A DNA stretch of 64,000 nt from Rhizaria sp. SCN 62-66. Lineage: Eukaryota > Rhizaria, unplaced. Made by a program: the position numbers and the translations under genes. Under the pieces are notes generated by a model. The model saw only the letters and a list, made by a program, of their open reading frames with translations. It had not been told where the DNA came from and did no database searches. Below, in pieces: positions 11,401 to 22,000 of this stretch. The stretch's first letter is position 1. Each line of letters begins with the position of its first letter. The stretch spans positions 123,284 through 187,283 of the forward strand of contig MEDY01000003.1 in NCBI GenBank assembly GCA_001724265.1, written 5' to 3'.

Positions 11401-13614
11401 GGGATGAAGCGGCGCCGCGCTAGTAGTACGCATGGCAACAGTAACATACATGGCGACGATGCTGCTGCTGATGACGATGGTGATGATGACAACGAAGACA
11501 ACGATGATGATGATGACACCGATGGTGGCGACGACGATAGCGAGAACGACGATGATGACGACAATGACGACAACGCTGCTCGCAATGCAAGTTCCCTCTC
11601 AGTCGTCCCATACGCACAGCGTTTGCGGCTGAAGCTGCCCGTGATCAAAGTGCAGCCTATTGTTTCCAACAGCACGTCAACTACTTACATCAGCCCAGGC
11701 ACTTACACAAACCCCAACTCTGCCACTTACAACGCCAGCTCTGGCTCTTACACAGGCAGCCCGAGTAAGGGTGGCAACGGCGGCGGCTTGCCAGGCCCGG
11801 TGCTGTGTCCCTACTGCGACTACCAGGCGCTCATGTTCAAAGACGGCCGCTTCGCGCTGTGCCCCTACTGCAAGCATCACCCCGTGCCTGCGGTCAAGGA
11901 CGAGGCCGCAAAGGCCAGGATAGCGGCCGCGCTGGCTGCAGAGGCGGAGGCCAAAGTCAAGGCCGGCGCTGATGCCGCCACAGCCTGCGCTGCCTCTACT
12001 GCGAACGCGAGTGCGAGCGCGAGAGCGAGTGCGAGAGCGGGCCGGATCGTTATCGACGCCGACATCGACGAAGAGGACGACGACGAGGTGCTGGTGAGCA
12101 CTGACTTGGCGACTCGGCTGCGCAAGCGACAGCAACGAGAGAAACAACAGCAGCTGCGGGAGCAAGAACGCGCTGCTGCTGCAACAGCAGCTGCTGCAAC
12201 AGCTGCTACGAATGCCCCGAATCATGACGCAAGTGCAAGTGAGAGCATTGCTTCTACCAAACCAGCGATGGACGACGGCAGTACCGTCGACATCGAGGAC
12301 CTCGGCAATGCAAGCACCCCCTTACCCTTACCCGTGGACCCCTACCCCTGCTCGCACGGCTCGGCGGCGTCATGCCAGGCGTGCGACTCGCCTCACTGTG
12401 CGCTGTCGCTAGGTCACCCCGGGCTGCTCATCCCTGTCGCGCCCTGTCCGCGCTGCGCTCCGCCGCTCTTCACGCCACAGCAGCAACAGCAGCAGCAGCA
12501 ACAGGGGCAGCAGGCGCAGCATGGGCAGGTCAAGGTAGGACCAGGACAGGCGCAGGCTCAGGCTCAGGCTCAGTCGCAGTCTCAGTCTGTGCCCCCTGCT
12601 CCGGTGTCGCCGTGGTCGACCCTAGCCCCCGCCACCAAGCGCCGCCTGCCGTACCTGACGCTCGAGCGGCGGTATCAGAACGCGTCCGCCGCACAGCCGA
12701 ACCCGTTCGACTCGCTGCCGCCCGCACTCGCGGCCGCCGCCGTGCCCGGCCAGCGCGGTTACCAGCCCCCGGCGGACTTCGCCTCGTCCCACGGTCACTC
12801 CCACGGTCACTCCTACGGTCACGGTCACGGTCAAGGGGAGGCGAGTGGGTCGAGCGGGTCGAGTGCGCGGGTGGGCGCGGCGCTGCTACCGGGCCGGTTC
12901 TGGGCCCTGGTCTGCAACGGCATCGCGCAGGACGGCAAGCCCACCGCGGCCGCCGTCGCCTCCTACAACGCCAGTACAGGCGGCAACGCGGGCGGCGGCG
13001 GCGCAGCGGCGGCGGCGGCGGCTGCGAGCCGCGGCCACGGCGGCGGCGGCTGCGGGGCGCGGCTCACAGTCGCCAACGCGGCGTACGTCACCGTGCTGAC
13101 CGACACGCCCTGCGCCAGCTGCGCGGCCAAGGGGCTGGCGGCTAAACTTATATCCGTGCAGTTCAGGCAGCCCGAGTCGCGGTACGACGGCGCCGTGTTG
13201 GCGACAGGGTGCGTTGTGGCCGGGTGCGATGCGCGCATGGCGCGGGGGCTCATGAAGGTGCTGCCGCCGCTCAAGCCCGGCCACGGCCACGGCGGTGGTC
13301 ACGGTGGTGGCCACGCGGGCAGCGCCGGCGGCAGGGCTGGTGCAGGCGTGAAGTCGCAACAGGCGGGGGGAGCAGCTCAACGGCAGCAGCCGCAGTCGCA
13401 GCAAGGGCAGTTTCAGGGGCGGCAGTCTCAGCACCAGCAGCAACAGCAGCAGCAACAGTCCGGGTCTAAGGGCCAGAGTCGGTCCGCCTCAGGCAACAAT
13501 GGTGCAGGCGCCAGCACAGCAAACGCGGTCAGTGCTGGTGCCGCTGATGTTAATAATGCCGGTGCTAAGGGGAACAGAGGAGGCAGGAGTGTGACACCGA
13601 GTAGCAACCGATGA
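8500..13614 (+). CDS. TOP3A: DNA topoisomerase III (alpha type), greatly enlarged
   Basis: Type IA topoisomerase that decatenates recombination intermediates with RecQ helicase and RMI partners. Exons 8500-8709, 8810-9280 and 9466-13614 give about 1,609 aa, against roughly 1,000 for human TOP3A. The Toprim domain starts VFNVAEKNSVAREI and has DCDREGENI (Asp 162 and 164). RQEVDLRIGAAFTRFQT spans the second splice junction and confirms it. The catalytic tyrosine is in GFISYPRTET (about Tyr380). An Asn/Ala/Gln insertion follows at about 10055-10260. The C-terminal half holds several cysteine clusters: CGHCKECS, CPSCGGFG, CPYCDYQ...CPYCKHH, and further Cys pairs near 12360-12460 and 13050-13240. 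An acidic tract at about 11460-11570 and long disordered linkers separate them. The second donor is GTATGA, one of two that are not GTACG. The stop is TGA. Confidence 0.95.
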
Positions 13615-14037
13615 TATTATAGGATATTTAGAGTTGGTCTTCCAAATTTACTTTACAACGTATTGCTGCCCTTTTACACAGTAGATATAATTAGTTCATC
13701 TTTACATACGTTTTATTTATCTGACCGCTCAAAGCGGCTTAATATTACATGTAATACATCATAGTAGTACTGTCTTTTTAGAATTGACTGTTGATAATAT
13801 GTGTTGCTCTGAATTGAATTGAGTTCGCACGTCGACACTGAGGTACAAGTTAAACAGTTTGATTTTTGTATCAACAATTTTACAATAAGCTTACAATAAT
13901 AATAGTTCCCCATTTATGCTTCTTTTCCGTGTTATTCAAAGGTGATTGCGGCGTGAGCAACACATCAACACCCCGCATCACTCTTTGAACACCAACAAAT
14001 CACTCGTTCCATCAACTCCCCTCACAGTATCGACAGC
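13615..14037. other. Convergent 3' intergenic region
   Basis: AT-rich sequence between the TOP3 and UROD stop codons, which face each other. It should hold both 3' UTRs. Short frames here lack coding character. Confidence 0.5.
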
Positions 14038-16154
14038 TTAGAGCTTGGAGACCATCTCCTGCGACACCTTGTGCACGGCGTCCGCGAAGGCGGCCACGGC
14101 GCGGGGCTCGTGTGTGGGCAGCATGCCGTGGCCGAGGTTGGCGATGTACCGCGAGGGGCCGAAGGCGCGAACCATCTTCTCGGTGACGGTCGCGATCACG
14201 TCGTCCGTGCCGAAGAACGCGCCGGGGTCCAGCGAGCCCTGCGACGAAGAAAAAAGAAAAAACAAAACAAAAATGAAAATACGCATCAAAAAAGATATGA
14301 GTGCGATGCAATGCAATGCCAAACAATACACATCATAGAAATAGACAGATACATCGTTAAACATCGATTGTTGACTAAAGCAGGCGTTATCGAAGCGGTT
14401 CACGAGCGAGCCTCTCGCCGTCGTGTGCGCGCGTACCTGAAGCGTAACAGAGCGCGTGGCCTTGGGATCCACGGCGCCCGTCGCGCGGTCGATGCCGCGC
14501 TTGGCGTACTTGACGGCCATGGGGCAGTCGAGCGCCAGAGAAGGGGAGTCGGCCAGCGCGCGCGCCTGTTGCGGGGTGATAATGTTGTCGATCGCGAACG
14601 TGTCGTACTCGGTCGCCGCAAGCCACGAGAGGGCGTAGCCGGCGCCTGTAAAGCAAGTGGAAACCAGAAGAGCAATAAACACAAGTTGGTTGGGTGAGAA
14701 CTTGACACGTGCACATTTTGAGTCACAACAGACTAGAACTTTAGCACCAGCAAGATAACCTTTAAAACACACACACATACGCGTAGAATGAGATAATAAT
14801 TCCACGACATTCAGATGCCAAGATGGAGTTCGACGTACGGCGGGGGAAGCAGGTGATGGGGATGTCGTCGTCCTCGACGGCGGGCGCCGCGGCGTCGAGC
14901 ACGCTGTGAGTGGTGATCTGCGACTTGACGCCCGCCTCGCGCAGGGCCGTCTTGACGCGGCTCGCAATCTGCGCCAGGTAGGGCAGCGCGAACTCTGCAT
15001 GAGTCCGAAAAAGCAAGACAAAGAAAGCCAACCATAAGCTGGAGTGAGCATTGATAGGCGTGTTACCCGAAGAATGTTATCATAAATGGAAACGAAGCAA
15101 ACATGTGACATTACAACAAACAGAAACTTCGAGCCCAGATAGCGTAGACAGGAGATGTTATAACCCATTTAAATGCGACATGAGTTCATATGTTGGAAGC
15201 AATCCCGTACCCTTAAAGAGGTCGGGCGTCAGCTCGCCGGCGTGTGACTCGAAGACCTGAAGCATCTGCGCGCCGGCCTTGGCCTGGCCGACGAGGAACT
15301 CGACGCACACGTCCGTGATGCGCTGCAGCATCTGATGCGACTCCTGCGGGAAGTTGTACAGCCAGGTGAGCGAGTGTTGGTAGGTGCGGGAGCCGCGGCC
15401 GTCGGTCATGTAGGAGAAGAGAGTCCAGGGCGCGCCGACGAAACCGATGAGCGGGACGCGGCCACCGAGCGCGTGGCGGGTCACGCAGATGGCGTCGTAA
15501 ACGTAGCCCAGCGCGGCGTCAACGTCAACGTCAGCGCGGATGCGCGCCATGTCGGCGACGGTGCGCACGGGCTCGGGCAGCACGGGGCCCTCGGCCTCGC
15601 GCATCTGCACCTCGAGCCCCAGCGCCTGCAGCACGACCAGGATGTCGGAGAAGATGATCGAGCAGTCGAGCCCCGGGAAGCGATCGATGGGCTGCACCGT
15701 CACCTCGCGCGCGAGCGACGGGGAGCGGCACACGGCGAAGAAGCCGTGCTGCGCGCGGACGGCACGGAACTCGGGCAGGTAGCGGCCAGCCTGGCGGTGC
15801 AGCCACACAGGCACCATGTCCACGGGCAGGCCCTTGGCGGCGCGCAGGACGCGCTCGTTCGTCAGCGCGGGGAAGGGCTTCTGTGCGGCGAGGAGAGCGC
15901 GCAGTGGTGTGTGGCGTCATATGCGTTTGTGGTAGCGTGGTTTATGGTTAGGAGAGATAGTGCAGAGGAGCGGTGATGAGAGAGGGCAAGAGGGATACGG
16001 TGCGATTTGAAGGCATAGACGATGCACGAGCATAATATAACACCGAGGTTGGGAATATAATAAGTCAATATATTGTAGAGCCGCGTTGACGTACGGCCTT
16101 GCACTCGGCGACGAGCTTCTCGTCGTCCTCGGAATAGACAACCTTGTCAGACAT
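14038..16154 (-). CDS. UROD: Uroporphyrinogen decarboxylase
   Basis: Converts uroporphyrinogen III to coproporphyrinogen III in haem synthesis. Five exons, 16154-16095, 15880-15211, 14994-14839, 14645-14437 and 14238-14038, give about 431 aa; donors are GTACGT, GTACGG, GTACGT and GTACGC. Active-site segments are present: RQAGRYLPEF (substrate-binding Arg), FSDILVV (catalytic Asp), FSYMTDG (Tyr) and NLGHGMLPTHEP (His). The usual length is about 365. The excess comes mainly from about 18 residues in exon 3 (after LREAGVKSQ) and about 27 residues in exon 4 before SVTLQ. The glycine-rich loop that normally follows the IIFAK-type strand reads CFPRRAGYALSW. No plastid or mitochondrial leader is evident, so a cytosolic location is likely. 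The stop is TAA. Confidence 0.95.
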
Positions 16155-16500
16155 TAGCAGGTGTGGTCTGCAAAGAGCGAAAATAGGCGTAGAGACAGGA
16201 ATACAACGTGTAAGGAAGTGTAATATTGATATAATTCATGTTGTTTCGTATAAAATATCAACGGAGTGAATTTGGCGGCGTTGTCGGAAAGAATGCGTAT
16301 ATCGTAAACCATTCCGAAGTCCCGACACGACCCCCCCAGTCACGCCACTAACGTGCAACACTTCCTCTTAGGATCTTATTGGGACATAAACAAGGTTTTA
16401 CGAACTTTTTAAGGCAGTCCAGGCAACTGAACAGAGTTAGTTAGCGTTTTTGTGCTATTTATCTGTGCAGGGTGTTATATCTGCTACGTGTACACGCCCG
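16155..16500. promoter_or_regulatory. Divergent promoter region, UROD / ALG10
   Basis: A 346-base gap between outward-facing genes. TTTATCTGTGCAG ends at about 16470 and looks like a 3' splice site, so ALG10 may carry a 5' UTR intron. Otherwise nothing specific is seen. Confidence 0.35.
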
Positions 16501-18852
16501 ATGGCAGGTCATGCTGTGTCAGCTGGTGGCATCAAGCCGACCAACAGCAGCAACAAGACCAACGCTGTTGTTCTGACGCTGGGTGTTCTCGTCATCCTCG
16601 TCAGTATCCTCGTCGGCGCACAACGCCAGATTCTTGCCAAGCTTACCGCGCTTGCCCCTGAGCCTTACATGGTCCGTACCCATCCTCTTTGCAATGCTCC
16701 CCGCTCAGATATCACATATGGTCGCAATCCGATACAAGTCGGAATCCCTCGATATACACAACTCATGGCTTCGTGATACTGCATGTGTATGCTTTTATAG
16801 GACGAAATCTTCCACATTCCGCAGACGCAGGCCTATTGTGCGGGTCTCTGGCGCCACTGGGACTCCAAGATCACCACCCTGCCCGGCCTGTACCTGTTCG
16901 CGGTCGCCTTCTCCAAGCTCGCCACGGCGGTGCACAGCCTCGCGCCCGCGCTCGCAGCGCCGCTGCTCGCACCGGGGGAGGCTGCGCCCGTGGCCGGGTT
17001 TTGCTCGGTGTTCGTGCTGCGGTCCGTCAACACGCTCTTCGCCGCGGCGACGGCCGTGATCGTCTTCCTCCTCCTCAGGAAGCTACACTACTCCCCCAGC
17101 GGCAGCGGCGGCGACCGAGCGTCCGAGGGCGCCGCCGCCGTGCGTGCCGAGGGCGGGACGGCGTTTGGCGCGGTGATGCTGCTGCTGCGGGCCGCACACG
17201 TGCTGCTGTTGCCGACGCACGCGTTCTTCTATTCGCTGTTTTACACCGACGCGGGTGCCGTGTTCTTCGTGCTGCTGACGTACTACCTCAGCGTGCTCGC
17301 CACCGACAAGCACATCGAGCTCTGCCGCGTCGGACAGGCACTGCGGTTACATAACATGTCGAGCCAGGGTCAGAGTCAGGATCAAAACAAGAAAGCTGAT
17401 GCAACAGTCACTGTTACTTTCACTTCTCGGCTTTGCTATGTTTTTTTGGCCGTGTCGTGCGGTGTCGCAGGCGCTGTTTCCGTGTTATTCCGCCAAACTA
17501 ACGTCGTGTGGGCTGGGTTCATTCTTGCCCTCTCACTCATTCGCACTCTCACCGCCACCACGAGCGACAATACGTCAGTTGAGTCGAATTCAAGCTCTAG
17601 TTCTCTCTCGGACTCGAACTCCAACTCGAACTCACGCGTCAGCTCACAGGCCCAGTCCCCATCGACTCTGCTGACCGAGATGCCCCTGTGGCAGCAGCCC
17701 TTCTTGCTCCTGCGCGCCCTCCTGTCCCGTCCCGCGCTGCTGCTGCTGCATCAGCTGCCCCTGCTTGCGGTCGTCGCAGCCTTCGGCGTCTTCGTCCAGG
17801 TCAACGGCGGCATCACGGTCGGCGACAAGGAGAACCACGTCGCCGGGCTCCACCTCATGCAGCCTTGGTATCTTGCGCTTTTCACGCTCTCGGCTGTGTC
17901 GCCCGCCGCCGTGCTCACGGTCTTTGTGAACGTCATCAACACGGTCATGACGTTGCCGGGCCCACAAGTCGACGCACAGCAGGTGAACAATGCCGAAAAC
18001 AAAGGCAACAATACCAAGAATGCAATTGAAGCGAGGAGTCTCAAGTCCGTGCTGTTTATTATCGCTTTTATAGTTGTTCTGACAGTTGTTGCAGTGATTT
18101 GCGCGCGCTACGGGACCGTTGTTCACGTCTTCATCCTCGCTGACAACAGGCACCTGCCGTTTTACCTCTACCGCCGCCTCTGGGGCCTCTGGTGGTGGGT
18201 CAAGTATGCGCTTGCTCCCATGTACGCCGTGTGCGCAGTGCTTATCGACCGCACACTTAACGCCACCCACGCCATTAACACGGATATTTCAAACGGCGGA
18301 GCCAAGAACGGCGAGAATAAGAATGCTGCGACGGTCACCGAACACTCCCACGTGGCTGTGGCGACTTCGCCGCTGGTGCGCGTGCTGTTTTACCTGGCAT
18401 GCGCGGCGGCACTGGTGCCTTCTCCGCTGGTCGAGTTCCGCTACTTCACGCTGCCATGGTTCTGGGTCGCGCTGCACCAGCCGCTGCTCATGTGCTCGCA
18501 GCTGCTGCCGTGCGCGCAGCCGCAGTCGTGCGCTGCGCAATCATCGTCGCAACCACGGGCTTGTAGCGTGCAGTCGCAGTTGCCGTCCGTTCGCGGTGCA
18601 CAGTCAGCCGGAGACGAGAGGAAGAGTGCCGATGCGTCTGAGTCTGCAGCGAACAAGAACATGAACAGTAGCAACGCCGTCGCCGCCGCTGCTTGCGCTA
18701 GCCCGAATACCAACGGTCTCGCGCTCGTCCAGCTCGTCATCTCGGTGCTCTGGCTGTTCCTGTTCGTGGTCGTCAACGCGGCGGCGTGGTATGTGTTCCT
18801 CTACAAGCCCTTCACCTGGCCCGACGGCTCCGTGGCGCGCTTCATGTGGTGA
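16501..18852 (+). CDS. ALG10: ALG10-type dolichyl-P-Glc alpha-1,2-glucosyltransferase
   Basis: Adds the terminal alpha-1,2-glucose to the dolichol-linked N-glycan precursor in the ER lumen. Exons 16501-16671 and 16801-18852 give about 740 aa, versus about 470 in animals and yeast. The first exon has a signal-anchor helix (LTLGVLVILVSILVG) and ends EPYM. The second opens DEIFHIPQTQAYC, giving the family signature EPYMDEIFH across the junction, then WDSKITTLPGLYL. The donor is GTCCGT, one of two non-GTACG donors. Many hydrophobic segments follow, and the protein ends FTWPDGSVARFMW, matching the conserved ALG10 C-terminus. Ser/Asn-rich and other low-complexity insertions at about 17550-17660, 17960-18040, 18260-18345 and 18520-18700 explain the size. 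The stop is TGA. Confidence 0.92.
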
Positions 18853-19093
18853 GTCAAGTCACTGCCAGTCAAGCTTGGGTTACCTAGAGTGTGAGAGTGT
18901 GTTACTGTGTAACTGTTGTCAGGAGTTTGGGTCATGTTCGGAAAATATTGAGTTTATTAAAGTGTAATAAAATCGTTACTATTTAGCAATTGGTTATTTC
19001 ACCAAGAATATCACATATTCTCACTGATATCACAACTTATTAAAGTGTGTACAAAGTATTCATCGTCGCCATCGTTAAAAGTAAAGGTTGTGC

Positions 19094-22000
19094 TTACTGC
19101 AAGGGCACTGCAGTCTCTTGGAACATGTGAACGGACTTAAGCGCAGACGCACACACAAACGCAGCCGCGCCGCCGTTCTGTGCAAGATTACTGTTTGCAC
19201 GGTGGCTACTGAGGGGGCGGATGCACGTCCACTTCTCCCCACCCACACTGGCGCTACCCAGTCCGGCCGGGGTACTTAGACTGGGCGGGTCGGTCCAGTC
19301 GTACAGCACGTCGCCCGAGGCGGGGGAGAGACTCGCGATCTGGCCAGTGAAGGCCGCCGCAAGCACCGCAGTCCTGTCACTTGCACTCGCACTGTTGAGC
19401 CGAGAGCTAGAGTTCGCGTTGGCCTTGCTGCTGTAGTTGTTGTAGAGCGAGTGCGTGAGGGCAGAGAGCTTAAGCAGCTGCAGAGACCTGACGTCGACGC
19501 CGCCAAAGCTGTTGCGCCAGATCAGGCCCGTCGGAGTGTCGCCGACAACAGGGGCGCTGACAGCAGAACCCCCCTTCGATGCGGCGGTGTGCATGGGCGT
19601 GGTGCTGTAGCGCGGGCTGGTGTAAGTGCCCCAGCCCCTTAGATCCCAGCACTGCACGCTGCCATCGGCGTGTCCAGTATACAAGCACAGCGCAGCGCCG
19701 CCGTCACCGCCGCCGTTGGAGTCATTTGTGGTGAGAACGATCGACGAGAGCGGGTCGCACTGAGGAGTCGACCATACCGGCGACGTGCCTGCGCAGAAAC
19801 GATCAAAGAATTGAACATACAATCATATATGTAATAGTTCTAGTGAGATTAAGCAATACCACACAATACCGATTGATACACGTGACAATTAAGCTTGTAA
19901 CTATTTTAAGTTTATATTCGCAAATTAGTTCGAGATTGATAACGTACCGGCCCTGCAGTCCCAGAGTAGCCCGCGCCCGTCTGCACCGGCCGTGGCCACG
20001 ACTGCTGGCGCCGCGCCGCAAACGGCGACGTCGAACACGGCCCCCGCGTGACCGCGGAAGACTGCGACGCCGGCGCGCTCGAAGGCGGTCAGCGAGGCCG
20101 GGAGCCCAGAGGCGGCGGCGGCGTCGACCGCGGCCGGGGAGGCGAAGCGCGCGCGCGAACAGTCCCACAGGCGCAGTTCGTTGTCGCCCGCGCCCGCCGT
20201 GTAGAGCAGGCCGGCCGAGCGCGGCTGGAAGGCCACGGCGCGCACCGTGGCTAAACAAGTCAATACGCAGCAAATACAAGAAAGCAAGTGGGAGGATGAG
20301 TGTTAAGCAAACATAAACTAAAGGAAATATGGTGTTGCGAACATAATCAAATTGTTGCTCATGTTCAATGTTACGATGTTACGTACCGGTGTGTGCGTGC
20401 AAGTTAGCTTGCTCCGCGAAATACGGCTCCAGCTCCCGCAGCACGTCATCGCTCTCATCCTCCTCATTCTCAGCCACGTCACCATCAGCAGCATTCACAC
20501 TCTTACCCTTGGCCTTGTTAGTCGGCGTCTTAGGTTTGCCGCCCTTCGTGCCAGCCTTGACCGCAGCAGTAGTGCCTGCGCTGGCGGAGTTGGTGGTGCT
20601 ATTGACTGGAGCCCCGGCGCGGACCACGGTCACCTTGACCACGGGGTGATTCGACGAGCAGGCCATGAGCCCCAACGCCGACGCGTCGCTGTACAACGCG
20701 CGCGACGGGCCCGTGCCAGGCGCGCTCACAGTCCCACTCGCACTCGCAACATTGACGGCGCTGCTCGACTTGGAAGTCTTCGTGTTGTTGTTGGGGGTGG
20801 TGACGACGTCAGGGGGAATGTAGCCCGCAGCGGCAAAAACGACGCTGTTGGCGTTGGCTCGCGCGCCCTTAGACGGGGTAGACTTGTTAGCCGGGGTACT
20901 TACACTGGTGGCACTTACACCAGCGATGGGCCGTTGGAGCGCGAGTGAGTAGATTGAGCCGTGGTGGAAGTCAACGTACTTACGCACCACAGAGGCACTT
21001 ACACCAGTACTTACATTAGAGCTACTCGAGGAAGGGCTGAGACGGCAGATACTCACTTCCTTGTTGTTATTGCCAACAAACAGCCATTGCTTCAGGTTGA
21101 CGTCACTCTTGCCGCCCTTGCTCTTCGCAACTGCGCCCTTCGCCGTGTTGGGGCTGGAGCTGGGGTTGGGGTTGGCCTCTGCGTCCGAGTCTGAATCCGA
21201 CTCGGGGAACAGAGCGAGCGCGCGCACGGGGGCCTTGAGACCGCTCATGAGCTTGCTGTGCTTGCTCACAGTCACCGTGTTCACCGTCGCTGTGCTCTAG
21301 CTCACGGCCACTGCGTCATCGTTGCTCACGGTCGCTGTGTCAGTCGTGGCCCCAGCGGCTTTGTCATCTCTGCTCACAGTCAGCTTGCTCTCAGAACTCT
21401 TGAAGGCGCCGATATTAGCAAATGAAGTGTTGTTGTCGTTCAGAGGCGTCGCCAGCGTGTGCCTATGCGCGCTGCGTCTGCTGTCGTCGCCGTAATCATC
21501 GCCGCTGTCATCACCCTCGTCAGCCTCGCTCGTGTTGAGCGAACTCAGCGGCGGCCGCGACAGCGACGCAAAGCCGCCGCCTCTCGCAGCTCTCCCGTCT
21601 CTGCCGCCGCCGCCGGTCCCGCTCGCTGCTGCAGCGGTCGCGGCGGCGGCGGGGGATGTGACCGAGGCAGAGGCGGATGCAGCGGCAACCGCGGGGACGG
21701 TGACGGCTGCCTTCGTCGACACAAAAGTCGCAGAAGCAGGGTTTCTAGTGTTTGTGTTTGCAGCAGCGCTGTTGTTCGCGTTGTTCTGGCTAGGAATCGC
21801 GTCACAATCGCTTTCACTGTCGCTCGCACCGGGCTGCTTCCTCCCGGTCTCGATCGCAGCAGACTGACCGTGAGCAGTGTCCGAGTGCCCGTGCGCCGCG
21901 TCCGAATGACCGTGGGCCGTGGAGATCGGTGTCCGGCGGCCCGCAATAACTGGGTCCAGTGCATGCGGGTAGCTGCTGAAGCTGCCGCTGACGCTCATGG

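Noticed and set aside
12320-12341. CCCTTACCCTTACCC as an interstitial telomere repeat
   Set aside because: Only two units, in frame within TOP3 coding for TPLPLPVD, and not a standard telomere sequence.
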